Position numbers and translations under genes: made by a program | Part shown: in pieces, positions 36,649 through 45,714 of the stretch | Position numbering within the stretch: position 1 is the first letter of the stretch | How the letters are laid out: each line of letters starts with the position of its first letter | The notes under the pieces: model-generated | Database searches by the model: none | What the model was told of the DNA's origin: nothing | The model's input: only the letters and a program-made list of their open reading frames with translations | From: Cellulophaga sp. L1A9 | GTDB lineage: Bacteria > Bacteroidota > Bacteroidia > Flavobacteriales > Flavobacteriaceae | Assembly: GCF_009797025.1 (NCBI RefSeq) | Contig: NZ_CP047027.1 | Span: 2,542,001-2,606,000, forward strand | Direction: 5' to 3' | DNA length: 64,000 bases

Positions 36649-37761
36649 ATGAAAAAACGAGTAACCATTATTATTTTAGTTTTAATAGTTGTTTGCTTCG
36701 GGGGCGCAATGTATTATTTGTATCAAAAAAATGCCGAAAATCCTGTGACTTATGAAACGGAAACTCCAACGACACAAACTATCATTAAAAAAACGGTGGC
36801 TACAGGGAGTATTCTGCCTTTAGAAGAAGTGCTGATAAAACCTAATATTTCTGGTGTTATTGAAGAGATCTATGTAGAAGGAGGAGATTATGTAAAATCT
36901 GGAGACTTGTTAGCTAAAATTAAAATAGTTCCTAATTTAAATGCATTAAACGATGCAAGAAATTCTATAGACGGGGCTAGAATAGGATTAGATGATCAAA
37001 AAAGAAATTTAGAACGCCAAAAAACATTATTTGAAAAAGGGGTGATTTCTAAAGTAGATTTAGAACGGGCCCAGGTATCTTTTGATCAAGCGAGGCAATC
37101 TTATGGCGCTGCTAATAAAAGATACGATATTGCTAAAACGGGTACTACCAAAGGTTTTGGTAATTCTGCCAATACGCTGATTAGGGCCACAGTAAGCGGT
37201 ATGGTATTAGAGGTTCCTGTGGAAGTAGGTAACCAAGTGATTGAAAGTAATAATTTTAATGAAGGAACTACCATTGCAGCCATTGCAGATGTAGATAAAA
37301 TGATTTTTGAAGGAAAAATAGATGAATCAGAAGTCGGTAAAGTAAAAGAGAATTTACCTTTAGAAATAACAGTAGGTGCTATTGAGAATAAAATTTTCCC
37401 TGCAGTATTAGATTACATAGCGCCAAAAGGAAAAGCAGAAAATGGAGCTATACAATTTGAAATTAAAGGAACTTTAAAAAAACAAGATTCTGTTTTTATA
37501 CGAGCAGGATTAAGTGCAAATGCGTCTATTATTTTAGCAAAAGTAGATAGCGTAATTTCTATTAAAGAAGCTTTAGTGCAGTATGATGATAAGACAAAAA
37601 AACCTTTTGTAGAAATTAGTTCTGGGGATCAGGTGTTTAGTCGTAAAGATATTGAACTAGGTATAAGTGATGGGATCAATGTAGAGGTTAAATCTGGTCT
37701 TAGTTTATCTGATGAAATAAAGGTGTGGAATCAGATAGAAATAGAGGAAGAAGACAACTAA
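36649..37761 (+). CDS. HlyD-family periplasmic membrane-fusion protein, module 1
   Basis: 371 residues with the start placed at the ATG at 36649 (MKKRVTI), not the upstream ATG at 36598, which overlaps the permease and lacks a plausible leader. One anchor helix (about 5-24), then the half-motif 'VATGSILPLEEVLIKPNISGVIEEIYV', a coiled-coil hairpin (about 100-170) and the beta-barrel domain. It bridges inner-membrane permease and outer-membrane TolC. It is paralogous to 41127, with the same order of blocks. Confidence 0.92.
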   Translation: MKKRVTIIILVLIVVCFGGAMYYLYQKNAENPVTYETETPTTQTIIKKTVATGSILPLEEVLIKPNISGVIEEIYVEGGDYVKSGDLLAKIKIVPNLNALNDARNSIDGARIGLDDQKRNLERQKTLFEKGVISKVDLERAQVSFDQARQSYGAANKRYDIAKTGTTKGFGNSANTLIRATVSGMVLEVPVEVGNQVIESNNFNEGTTIAAIADVDKMIFEGKIDESEVGKVKENLPLEITVGAIENKIFPAVLDYIAPKGKAENGAIQFEIKGTLKKQDSVFIRAGLSANASIILAKVDSVISIKEALVQYDDKTKKPFVEISSGDQVFSRKDIELGISDGINVEVKSGLSLSDEIKVWNQIEIEEEDN

Positions 37762-37827
37762 TTTTAAATGTTTAGTAACGAACTAAGCATTTAAAAAGCC
37801 TAAAAATTATTTTAACATAATTTTTAG
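37762..37827 (+). terminator. Double hairpin between ABC modules 1 and 2
   Basis: Hairpin A 37762-37796: TTTTAAATGTTTAGT with ACTAAGCATTTAAAA (15 bp with one wobble), loop AACGA, starting at the base after the stop codon. Hairpin B 37800-37827: CTAAAAATTAT / ATAATTTTTAG, loop of six, with a run of T in its right arm. They lack a long trailing T tract, but the pair makes a clear transcript boundary. Confidence 0.6.
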
Positions 37828-37836
37828 AGTTCCAAG

Positions 37837-37864
37837 TGTAACAATATTTAGTGTACCAAGTCTA
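37837..37864 (+). promoter_or_regulatory. ECF-sigma-like promoter of ABC module 2
   Basis: TGTAAC at 37837-37842, 17-bp spacer, GTCTA at 37860-37864, 39 bp before the ATPase ATG. Near-identical pair to that of module 1. Confidence 0.5.
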
Positions 37865-37903
37865 ACTAGCGGAGTAAAAACCCAAACAACTAACAAAACA
37901 ACT

Positions 37904-38605
37904 ATGATTGAAATTAAAAATCTTCACAAATCATATAAAATGGGAAGCAATTCCTTGCATGTATTAAAGGGAATAAATTTTTCTGTAGAAGAAGGAGAGC
38001 TAGTTGCTATTATGGGTTCTTCAGGTTCTGGTAAATCTACCTTATTAAATATTTTAGGTATGTTGGATGAGTTAGATGAAGGTTCGTATACCTTAGATGG
38101 TGTTCCTATCAAAAATCTAAATGAAACAAAAGCGGCGCAATACCGCAATAAGTTTTTAGGATTTATCTTTCAATCTTTTAACCTTATCAATTACAAAACA
38201 GCAGCAGAGAATGTTGCGTTACCTTTATACTATCAAAAAGTAGGTAGAAAAGAGCGTCACGAAAAAGCTTTAAAGTATTTAGAGCGTGTAGGTCTTAAAG
38301 AATGGGCAACACATTTACCAAGTGAACTTTCTGGTGGTCAAAAACAGCGTGTCGCAATTGCTAGAGCCATGGCAGCAGAACCAAAAGTATTATTAGCAGA
38401 TGAGCCTACGGGAGCGCTAGATAGTAAAACCTCGTATGAGGTGATGGATTTGATTCAAAAAATAAACGATGCTGGGAATACTATTTTAATTGTTACTCAT
38501 GAGCCAGATATTGCAGATATGTGTAAGCGTATCGTACATTTAAAAGATGGGGTTATAGTAGAAGATAAAAAGATAGAGCAAGTAAGAGCATCGCAATATG
38601 TTTAA
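37904..38605 (+). CDS. ABC ATPase of MacB/LolD type
   Basis: 233 residues. Walker A GSSGSGKST (38-46), Q-loop in 'GFIFQSFNLI', signature LSGGQKQRVAIARAM, Walker B VLLADEPTGALD, switch His in 'IVTHEPDIADM'. It is of the LolD/MacB class that drives FtsX-type permeases without pumping through the membrane itself. It is the only ATPase in the 34099-43645 locus, so it may serve both permease pairs. Its stop overlaps the next permease by 8 bp. Confidence 0.95.
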   Translation: MIEIKNLHKSYKMGSNSLHVLKGINFSVEEGELVAIMGSSGSGKSTLLNILGMLDELDEGSYTLDGVPIKNLNETKAAQYRNKFLGFIFQSFNLINYKTAAENVALPLYYQKVGRKERHEKALKYLERVGLKEWATHLPSELSGGQKQRVAIARAMAAEPKVLLADEPTGALDSKTSYEVMDLIQKINDAGNTILIVTHEPDIADMCKRIVHLKDGVIVEDKKIEQVRASQYV

Positions 38606-39827
38606 TAGAGATAACTGGCAAGAAATATTTGAAACCATTCAGAAAAATAAACTCCGAACTTTTTTGTCTGGGTTTACTGTGGCTATCGGTATATTTATTT
38701 TTGTAGTTCTGTTCGGGTTTGGGAATGGACTTACAAATACCTTTAACAAATTTTTCGGTGATGATGCTACCAATGTTTTTTTTGTATTTCCTGGGAGAAC
38801 TACGGTTCCATATCAAGGATACAAAGCAAATAGAAGTATAGAATTTGATAATAGCGACTTAAAAGATATCAAAAAAGATTTTCCAATGTTTTTGGAGTAT
38901 ATAACCCCAAGAATATCGCGAGGAGGTTTGGTTAAATACAATAATGAATCTAATAATTACACAACTCAAGCGGTAGGGCCATCACATCAATTAAACGAAA
39001 AAACAATTATAATGTTTGGTCGTTATATCAACGAAAATGATATTGAGAAAAAAGCAAAAATTGCTATTATAGGGCGTCTTGTAGCTAAAGATTTATTTAA
39101 AAGTAAAAATCCGATAGGAGAGTTTATTGATATTACAGGTAGTTCTTTTAAAGTTGTTGGTGTATTTCAGGATGATGGCGGCGATAATGAAGAAAGAAAA
39201 ATATATATACCTTATACAACAAGGCAACTTATTGAAAAGAATACAGATAAAATAGATCAGATTGTTATTGGGTTTAAACCACAGATAGGGTATGCTGGAG
39301 CTATGGCTTTTCAAGTAAGTTTGGAAAAATATTTAAGAAGTAAAAAGTTTATAAGTCCTAAAGACCAAAATGGAATATTTGTTCGTAATGTGGCAGATCA
39401 ACTAAAGCAAAATCAACAGCTAGCAGTGGTCTTACAATGGATTGTTTCCTTGGTTGCTTTTGGGACTATAATTGCAGGTATAATAGGGATAAGTAATATT
39501 ATGGTTTTTGTGGTAAAGGAAAGAACTAAAGAGCTAGGTATCCGTAAAGCACTGGGGGCCACACCAAAATCTGTCATAGGAACCATTCTTTTAGAATCAG
39601 TATTTATTACAACGATCTCTGGTTTTATCGGAATGATGATAGGAATAGGAGTGCTCACTTCCTTAGGGAAATCATTAGATGCATATTTTATAACGGATCC
39701 TTACATAGATATGGGCGTTGCCATTTTTGCGACGATTATATTAATTGTATGTGGTGCCATAGCAGGATATGTGCCCGCAAGAAAAGCAGCAAGAATTAAA
39801 CCAATTGTAGCATTAAGAGACGAGTAA
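38598..39827 (+). CDS. MacB/FtsX-type ABC permease, module 2 first copy
   Basis: 409 residues with N-terminal helix (about 20-44), periplasmic domain and three C-terminal helices; FtsX motif 'SNIMVFVVKERTKELGIRKALGATPKSVIG' and ending 'PIVALRDE'. Overlaps the ATPase gene by 8 bp (ATG at 38598), hence translational coupling. Paralogue of 34099. Confidence 0.9.
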   Translation: MFNRDNWQEIFETIQKNKLRTFLSGFTVAIGIFIFVVLFGFGNGLTNTFNKFFGDDATNVFFVFPGRTTVPYQGYKANRSIEFDNSDLKDIKKDFPMFLEYITPRISRGGLVKYNNESNNYTTQAVGPSHQLNEKTIIMFGRYINENDIEKKAKIAIIGRLVAKDLFKSKNPIGEFIDITGSSFKVVGVFQDDGGDNEERKIYIPYTTRQLIEKNTDKIDQIVIGFKPQIGYAGAMAFQVSLEKYLRSKKFISPKDQNGIFVRNVADQLKQNQQLAVVLQWIVSLVAFGTIIAGIIGISNIMVFVVKERTKELGIRKALGATPKSVIGTILLESVFITTISGFIGMMIGIGVLTSLGKSLDAYFITDPYIDMGVAIFATIILIVCGAIAGYVPARKAARIKPIVALRDE

Positions 39828-39828
39828 T

Positions 39829-41091
39829 ATGAAATTTATTTTTGATAGTAATACTTGGCAAGAGATTTTTGGTTCTATTGGGAAAAATAAAACTAGAACA
39901 GCCATTACCATAGTTGGTGTGCTTTGGGGGATATTTATATACATCGCTTTGGCTGGTGCGGCAAAAGGATTAGATAATGGTTTTGAAAGAGCCTTTGAGA
40001 GTGTTGCGATGAACAGTATGTTTGTTTGGGCACAAAGTACAAGTATGCCTTATGAAGGGTACAAAACAGATCGACAGTTGCAGTTAAAGCTGTCTGATGT
40101 TGCAACCTTAAAAAATAGGCTTCCGGAAATAGAATATATAGCACCCCGTAATGCTAAAGGCGTTTTTGATGGCGAACCAGCAATTGTAGTTCGTGGAATG
40201 AAATCTAGCTCTTCTCCAGTGTATGGCGATTATCCTGTTTATACTAAAATTGCTACTAAAAAGATTTATGATGGTGGTAGATTTATAAATGATAGAGATA
40301 TAGATCAAGCTCGAAAAGTAGCAGTAATCGGTGAAAGAACCCAACAAGAATTGTTTGAAGAAGAAGAAAATCCGATAGGTTCTTATATACGAGTAGATAA
40401 TATTTATTTTCAAATAATTGGGGTACATAAGTTTGTTCCTGGCGGCGGATTTGAGAGTGATACAGATATTTATATTCCTTATACTACATTTAGGAAATTA
40501 TACAATACAGGCGAAGATGTTAGCTGGTTAACTATTGCTGCGTATGATGACGCAGATGTGGTTAAGGCAGAGGAAGATGTAAAAAGTGTCTTGAAAAGTA
40601 TTCATAAAGTAAACCCTAAGGATGATAGAGCTTTTGGAGCATTTAACTTAGGTGAGATATTTAATAGAATTACAGGTTTTGCAAAGGGTTTGACTTTCTT
40701 GTCTCTGATTGTGGGAATAGCGACAATCTTAGCAGGTGTTATTAGTATTGGTAACATATTACTGATCTCTGTTAAAGAGCGAACCAAAGAGTTAGGAGTG
40801 AGACGAGCTCTAGGAGCTACACCAGCTGAAGTAAGAAATCAGATAATATTAGAGTCTGTTTTTTTAACAGTTGTAGCAGGTGTTTTAGGAATAATATTGG
40901 GAGCGGGTGTTTTAAAGATAGTCGATATTTTTACAAAGGGAACAGATTTACCGTATACCAACCCTACACTGCCCATACCTTATGTTTTAGGGGCCTTGGC
41001 AATAATGATAATTTTAGGAACTTTAATAGGGTTAATACCAGCGCAAAGAGCAGTGAGTATTAAACCAATTGATGCATTAAGAGAAGAATAA
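39829..41091 (+). CDS. MacB/FtsX-type ABC permease, module 2 second copy
   Basis: 420 residues, same fold; FtsX motif 'GNILLISVKERTKELGVRRALGATPAEVRN' and ending 'PIDALREE'. It starts 1 bp after the preceding permease stop. Paralogue of 35358: both have the 'MNSMFVWAQST' / 'NTMFMWSQAT' block. Pairs with 38598 as a likely heterodimer. Confidence 0.9.
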   Translation: MKFIFDSNTWQEIFGSIGKNKTRTAITIVGVLWGIFIYIALAGAAKGLDNGFERAFESVAMNSMFVWAQSTSMPYEGYKTDRQLQLKLSDVATLKNRLPEIEYIAPRNAKGVFDGEPAIVVRGMKSSSSPVYGDYPVYTKIATKKIYDGGRFINDRDIDQARKVAVIGERTQQELFEEEENPIGSYIRVDNIYFQIIGVHKFVPGGGFESDTDIYIPYTTFRKLYNTGEDVSWLTIAAYDDADVVKAEEDVKSVLKSIHKVNPKDDRAFGAFNLGEIFNRITGFAKGLTFLSLIVGIATILAGVISIGNILLISVKERTKELGVRRALGATPAEVRNQIILESVFLTVVAGVLGIILGAGVLKIVDIFTKGTDLPYTNPTLPIPYVLGALAIMIILGTLIGLIPAQRAVSIKPIDALREE

Positions 41092-41126
41092 AGTAAAACC
41101 AACATAAAAAGTAAATATATCATCAA

Positions 41127-42257
41127 ATGAAAAAAGTAATAAAATACGTAGTAATAGGTCTATTAGTGTTAGCTGCTTTGTGGGCTGCAATGTTTTTTAT
41201 TCGAACCAATAAAAAATCATCGATTACCTATGATACCCAAAAACCATTTATTTCTAATGTAGAGAAAAAAACGGTGGCTACTGGTAAAGTAATTCCTGAA
41301 GATGAAATTGAAATAAAGCCTCAGATTTCTGGAATTATAGAAGAGGTTTATTTAAAAGAAGGAGCTAAAGTAAAAGCTGGTGATCTTATTGCAAAAATAA
41401 AAGTTGTTCCTAATGAGCAATCCATGAATCAAGCAGGGGGAAGAGTTAAAAATGCACAATTAGCCTTAAATAATACTAAAATTGAGTTTGATCGTAATAA
41501 AGTGCTTTTTGATAAAGGCGTTATTTCTAGTCAAGATTTTAACACGTTGCAATTACAATACAATCAAGCACAGCAGGAGTTGGGTAATGCGCAGGCAGAT
41601 TATCAAATTATTAGAAAAGGCTCTGCGGGTGGCTCTTCTACGGCAAATACAAATATCAGGGCTACGGTTTCAGGTACAATTTTAGAAATACCAGTAAAAG
41701 AGGGAGATCAAGTCATACAAAGTAACAATTTTAATGATGGTACTACCATTGCAACTATTGCAGATTTGAGTAAAATGATTTTTGAAGGTAAGGTTGATGA
41801 AGGGGAAGTAGCAAAATTAAAAGTGGGTTCTCCATTAGAAATAAGCTTGGGAGCTTTAGAGGGTAAAACGTTTAATGCAAAACTTCGCTTTATTGCACCA
41901 AAGGGAGTGGAGGAATCTGGGGCTGTTCAGTTTAAAATAGAAGGAGATGTAGCTGTTGAAGATGATATCTTAATTAGAGCGGGGTATAGTGCAAATGCAT
42001 CCTTAGTTTTGGAAAGTAAGAAGGATGTGTTGGTTATTCCTGAAGCATTATTGCAGTTTGATAAGGATACAGATAAACCTTACGTAGAGGTTTCAGTTGG
42101 AGATCAAAAGTTTGAAAGAAAAGATATTGAAATAGGAATATCAGATGGTGTTAATGTAGAAATACTTTCTGGAATTACGGAAGAGGATCAAGTTAAAATT
42201 TGGAATAAAACGGAGCCTATAAAAAAGAATGTTGAAGAAGAGGAGACAAAAGAATAA
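41127..42257 (+). CDS. HlyD-family membrane-fusion protein, module 2
   Basis: 376 residues. Anchor helix (about 5-25), lipoyl-like half-motifs 'VATGKVIPEDEIEIKPQISGIIEEVYL', coiled-coil hairpin (about 100-165), and 'GDGVNVEILSG' near the C-terminus as in RND/MacA adaptors. It follows the permease pair by 35 bp and is followed by the TolC gene. Paralogue of 36649. Confidence 0.92.
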   Translation: MKKVIKYVVIGLLVLAALWAAMFFIRTNKKSSITYDTQKPFISNVEKKTVATGKVIPEDEIEIKPQISGIIEEVYLKEGAKVKAGDLIAKIKVVPNEQSMNQAGGRVKNAQLALNNTKIEFDRNKVLFDKGVISSQDFNTLQLQYNQAQQELGNAQADYQIIRKGSAGGSSTANTNIRATVSGTILEIPVKEGDQVIQSNNFNDGTTIATIADLSKMIFEGKVDEGEVAKLKVGSPLEISLGALEGKTFNAKLRFIAPKGVEESGAVQFKIEGDVAVEDDILIRAGYSANASLVLESKKDVLVIPEALLQFDKDTDKPYVEVSVGDQKFERKDIEIGISDGVNVEILSGITEEDQVKIWNKTEPIKKNVEEEETKE

Positions 42258-42295
42258 GCCATCATCAATCACGTAACAATCAAAAAATAAATCGC

Positions 42296-43645
42296 ATGAA
42301 ATTTAATAGTATATTAATAGTGTTCTTGTGCACAGTAGGAATCGCGACAGGACAATCTAAGAAGTGGACACTTCAAGAATGTGTAGAATATGCCGTAGAG
42401 AATAACTTGACCATAGAGCAGTTTGAATTAGATTTAGAAAATGTGCAACTAGAAAAGTCTGATGCCTTAGGTGATTTCTTGCCAGATTTAAATGCATCGA
42501 GTACCTTGTCTAGTAATACAGGTTTCTCTATTAATCCAACGAATAATTTACCAACGAATACCACTACGTTTAATGTTAGCGGAAGTTTGTCGTCTAACAT
42601 AACATTGTTTAATGGTTTAAGGAATGTACATCGTTATAATCGTGCAAAATTAAATGCTATTTCCTTTCAATATCGTTTAGATGATTTAAAGGACGATATT
42701 CGTTTAAGTGTAGTAAATGCTTATCTGCAGGTATTGTCTAACAAAGAGTCTTTAATTGTCTTTAAAGCGCAATATTCAGTTACGCAACAAGACTTATTGC
42801 GTACAAAAGAATTAGTAGATGCTGGTGTGGTGGCACGTGGAGATTTACTGCAAATTGAAGCAACTGCAGCTACGCAAGAACAACAAATCGTAAACGCTGA
42901 AAATCTAATTTTAATTTCCAGAATTAATTTAGCACAATTATTACAAATTACCGATTACGAAAACTTTGATATTGCGGATGAAACTTTTGAGATTCCACCG
43001 TCAGAAGTTTTAACAAACACACCTAGAGTAATTTACGAGAAAGCGTTAACGTTTAGGAATGATATTAAATTTTCAGAAATGGATATTGAATTAGCCGAAA
43101 AAGATCTTAAAATTAGTAAAGGAGCATTACTTCCCACACTAAGCGGTTTTTTTAATTATGGCTCTAGATATTCTGATGCTACACAACTTTTAGATGGAAC
43201 CAATAATCTTTATAACCCATCTTTTAAGGATCAACTTTGGATTTTTGACGGTTTGGCTTATGGAGCGCAATTAAGCATTCCTATATTTAATGGCTTTACT
43301 GTAAAAAACAATATTAAACGATCAAAAATAGGTGTAGACCGCGCAAAAAATCAATTAGAACAAGATAAATTAGCGTTGGAGACTACCGTTAATCAGGCTT
43401 ATGTTGATGTAACGAGTTTTTCTAAGGCCTATGAAGCAGCGGAAAAAACAGTGGAGGCTAATCGCTTAGCGTTTGAGTATTCTAAAGAGCGTTTTGATGT
43501 AGGGTTGATGAATGCTTTTGATTATAGCCAAGCACAATCTAGAGTAGATGATGCAGAGGCCCAGTTAGTACGTACCAAGTATGATTATATTTTAAGGCTT
43601 AAAATTTTAGAATTTTATTTTGGAATACCTATTACGTTAGATTAA
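42296..43645 (+). CDS. TolC-family outer-membrane efflux protein
   Basis: 449 residues. Signal peptide ends near residue 20 (GIATGQ). Two internally repeated OEP halves with long helical hairpins; 'WTLQECVEYAVENNLTIEQ' at the start is the usual TolC opening. It completes the tripartite exporter and probably serves both adaptors, being the only TolC in the locus. It ends 25 bp before a terminator. Confidence 0.93.
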   Translation: MKFNSILIVFLCTVGIATGQSKKWTLQECVEYAVENNLTIEQFELDLENVQLEKSDALGDFLPDLNASSTLSSNTGFSINPTNNLPTNTTTFNVSGSLSSNITLFNGLRNVHRYNRAKLNAISFQYRLDDLKDDIRLSVVNAYLQVLSNKESLIVFKAQYSVTQQDLLRTKELVDAGVVARGDLLQIEATAATQEQQIVNAENLILISRINLAQLLQITDYENFDIADETFEIPPSEVLTNTPRVIYEKALTFRNDIKFSEMDIELAEKDLKISKGALLPTLSGFFNYGSRYSDATQLLDGTNNLYNPSFKDQLWIFDGLAYGAQLSIPIFNGFTVKNNIKRSKIGVDRAKNQLEQDKLALETTVNQAYVDVTSFSKAYEAAEKTVEANRLAFEYSKERFDVGLMNAFDYSQAQSRVDDAEAQLVRTKYDYILRLKILEFYFGIPITLD

Positions 43646-43670
43646 AAGAGAGACAAAACAATAGAGTAGA

Positions 43671-43700
43671 AGATTCATAATTCATTATGGATCTTTTTTT
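43671..43700 (+). terminator. Rho-independent terminator after TolC gene
   Basis: AGATTCATAA pairs with TTATGGATCT (one G-T wobble), 4-nt loop, then T tract. Confidence 0.85.
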
Positions 43701-43723
43701 GTTTTAAATTTCGTAGTTGCATG

Positions 43724-43731
43724 TATCTTTG
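43724..43731 (+). promoter_or_regulatory. -7 box (TATCTTTG) for tsaB
   Basis: Matches TAnnTTTG and ends 8 bp before the tsaB ATG, giving a very short leader. A TTTG at 43698-43701 sits 22 bp upstream, at the edge of the usual spacing. Confidence 0.55.
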
Positions 43732-43739
43732 CAAGTATT

Positions 43740-44414
43740 ATGGCAATACTTTTAAATTTAGAAACAGCAACTACAAATTGTTCCGTAAGCATTGCGGATA
43801 ATGGAACGCTTTTAGCAATCAAGGAGTTTGACAGCGCAGATTATTCTCATGCAGAACAATTGCATGTATTCATAGAAGAGGCTTTAGAAATGGCGTCATT
43901 GAATTTAAAGGATTTAGAAGGTATAGCGGTAAGTAAAGGACCTGGGTCGTATACTGGCTTGCGTATAGGTGTTTCTGCGGCAAAAGGCTTGTGTTTTGCA
44001 CTAGATCTTCCTTTGATCGCGATTCCTACGTTAGAAAGCATGGCTTGTCAAGCCAATACCAATGAGGTAAGTTTTGTGATTCCTGTTTTAGATGCGCGCC
44101 GTATGGAAGTGTACTCTAGTGTTTTTAATCAAAATTTAGAGGAGATTAGAGAAACCAAAGCTGAAATTATTGATGAAAATTCATTTCAGGATTATGCAGT
44201 AAAAGGTAAGGTGCTAATTTTAGGGAATGGAGCTCAGAAGTGTAAAGAGACTTTAATTCACCCTAATTTTAGTTTTGATACTACAGTAGTGCCTTCAGCA
44301 AAAGAAATGGCAATGCTCTCCTATAAAAAGTTCAAAGAAAACAACGTTGAGAATGTTGCTTACTTTGAACCTTATTATTTAAAAGACTTTATTCTACTAA
44401 AGAAGAAAGCTTAA
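43740..44414 (+). CDS. tsaB: tRNA threonylcarbamoyladenosine biosynthesis protein TsaB
   Basis: 224 residues, ASKHA-fold. 'ILLNLETATTNCSVSIADNGTLL' (first strand block, residues 3-25) and 'GIAVSKGPGSYTGLRIGVSAAKGL' are the TsaB marks. It partners with TsaD and TsaE in the t6A modification of tRNA position 37. The C-terminal part is short of a catalytic metal site, as in all TsaB. Convergent with the MscS gene, 2 bp between stops. Confidence 0.94.
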   Translation: MAILLNLETATTNCSVSIADNGTLLAIKEFDSADYSHAEQLHVFIEEALEMASLNLKDLEGIAVSKGPGSYTGLRIGVSAAKGLCFALDLPLIAIPTLESMACQANTNEVSFVIPVLDARRMEVYSSVFNQNLEEIRETKAEIIDENSFQDYAVKGKVLILGNGAQKCKETLIHPNFSFDTTVVPSAKEMAMLSYKKFKENNVENVAYFEPYYLKDFILLKKKA

Positions 44415-44416
44415 AT

Positions 44417-45235
44417 TTATTTGTTATACTGAACCACTTGTGGGAATGGAATTTCAATACCTTCTGCATCAAACCTAAGTTTTGTTTCTTCCATTACGTA
44501 GAAGTGTGCTTCCCAGAAATCTGAATTCTTAGCCCAGAAACGCAAGGTAAGATTTACAGAGCTTTCTGCCAGTTCATCCACATAAACTGCAGGAGCAGGA
44601 TCCTCAAAAATAGTTTCGTAATCCGCACAAATTTTTAAAAGAATTTCTTTTGCTTTTTTCAAATCTGAACCATATCCTATACCAATAGAAATTTTATCTC
44701 TACGGGTTTCTTGAGCATTATAATTAGTAATGTTGTTGTTGGATAATTGCCCATTAGGAACAATTACAATTTGATTTCCGAAGGTGCTTAATTTGGTAGT
44801 GAATATCGATATTTCTTTTACGGTACCATCTACGCCTTGAGCAGCAATAAAATCGCCAACTTTAAAAGGCTTAAATATTAGAATTAATACTCCGCCGGCA
44901 AAATTTGCTAGAGAACCTTGCAGTGCTAAACCAATAGCAAGTCCCGCAGCACCAATTATAGCCACTAAAGAAGAAGATTGCACGCCTAATTGCGTAATAA
45001 CAAGAACAAATAAGGTTATTTTTAATCCAATGCTTATAAGGCTTTGTAAGAAGCTTTCTAAAGAGGGATCATAATCTTGTTTTATGAAAAATTTACGGAC
45101 CATTTTATTGACTACTTTAATCAGCCATAAACCAATTATAAAGATCACTATAGCAAGAATTAAATTAGGGAGTGCAGCCCAGATCCAATTAATGGCATTA
45201 TCTATATGTTCTTGATAATCTGTAAGTTTTTCCAT
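44417..45235 (-). CDS. mscS: Small-conductance mechanosensitive channel MscS
   Basis: 272 residues, the length of E. coli MscS. Three helices in the N-terminal third; the pore-lining third helix reads 'GAAGLAIGLALQGSLANFAGGVLILIFKPFKVGDFI', the family signature. It opens on membrane tension to release solutes in hypo-osmotic shock. The C-terminal beta domain and the vestibule are present. Starts away from the dodecin gene, with a 188-bp gap holding a terminator for dodecin. Confidence 0.95.
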   Translation of the reverse strand: MEKLTDYQEHIDNAINWIWAALPNLILAIVIFIIGLWLIKVVNKMVRKFFIKQDYDPSLESFLQSLISIGLKITLFVLVITQLGVQSSSLVAIIGAAGLAIGLALQGSLANFAGGVLILIFKPFKVGDFIAAQGVDGTVKEISIFTTKLSTFGNQIVIVPNGQLSNNNITNYNAQETRRDKISIGIGYGSDLKKAKEILLKICADYETIFEDPAPAVYVDELAESSVNLTLRFWAKNSDFWEAHFYVMEETKLRFDAEGIEIPFPQVVQYNK

Positions 45236-45373
45236 AGTACTGTTTTAATATATTGTAATTTATTTGTCTTGGCAAAGTAACTTAATAGAAGTTTAAAATC
45301 CTATCATATCGTTGTATTACGGCAAAAGTTGTCTTATTAGCGTCATTTATACGGTTCATGTAATTTCAAAGCA

Positions 45374-45400
45374 TAAAAAAAGCGCATAAAATGCGCTTTT
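45374..45400 (-). terminator. Terminator after dodecin (minus strand)
   Basis: On the minus strand, AAAAGCGCAT / ATGCGCTTTT with a TTT loop and a T tract of seven. Placed 24 bp after the dodecin stop. Confidence 0.9.
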
Positions 45401-45423
45401 AATACTATTATTTAAAATAGGTA

Positions 45424-45624
45424 CTATTTTATTTCAAAGGTGATTTTTACATTCACTCTAAAATCTTTTACTTCGCCGTCTTCTACAGAAGCACTTTGCT
45501 CGTTAACGTATACAGAACGAATATTTTTCACACTTTTTGATGCTTGAGCTACTGCTTTTTTAGTTGCATCTTCCCAGCTTTTTTCTGAATTTGCTAATAC
45601 TTCAATTACTTTTAAAATTGCCAT
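45424..45624 (-). CDS. Dodecin
   Basis: 66 residues. 'VIEVLANSEKSWEDATKKAVAQASKSVKNIRSVYV' type core (strand, helix, strand) matches the dodecin family; the dodecamers store flavin and coenzyme A. The conserved Trp (SWED) that stacks on flavin is present. Monocistronic with its own terminator. Confidence 0.93.
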   Translation of the reverse strand: MAILKVIEVLANSEKSWEDATKKAVAQASKSVKNIRSVYVNEQSASVEDGEVKDFRVNVKITFEIK

Positions 45625-45714
45625 AATGATTTTAATTTTGTGTTTCCTTAAAAGTAAGAAATTTCAAAGTAATTAGCGAATATATGTAGGAAAAAAATGC
45701 AGTGATTGCAATTC

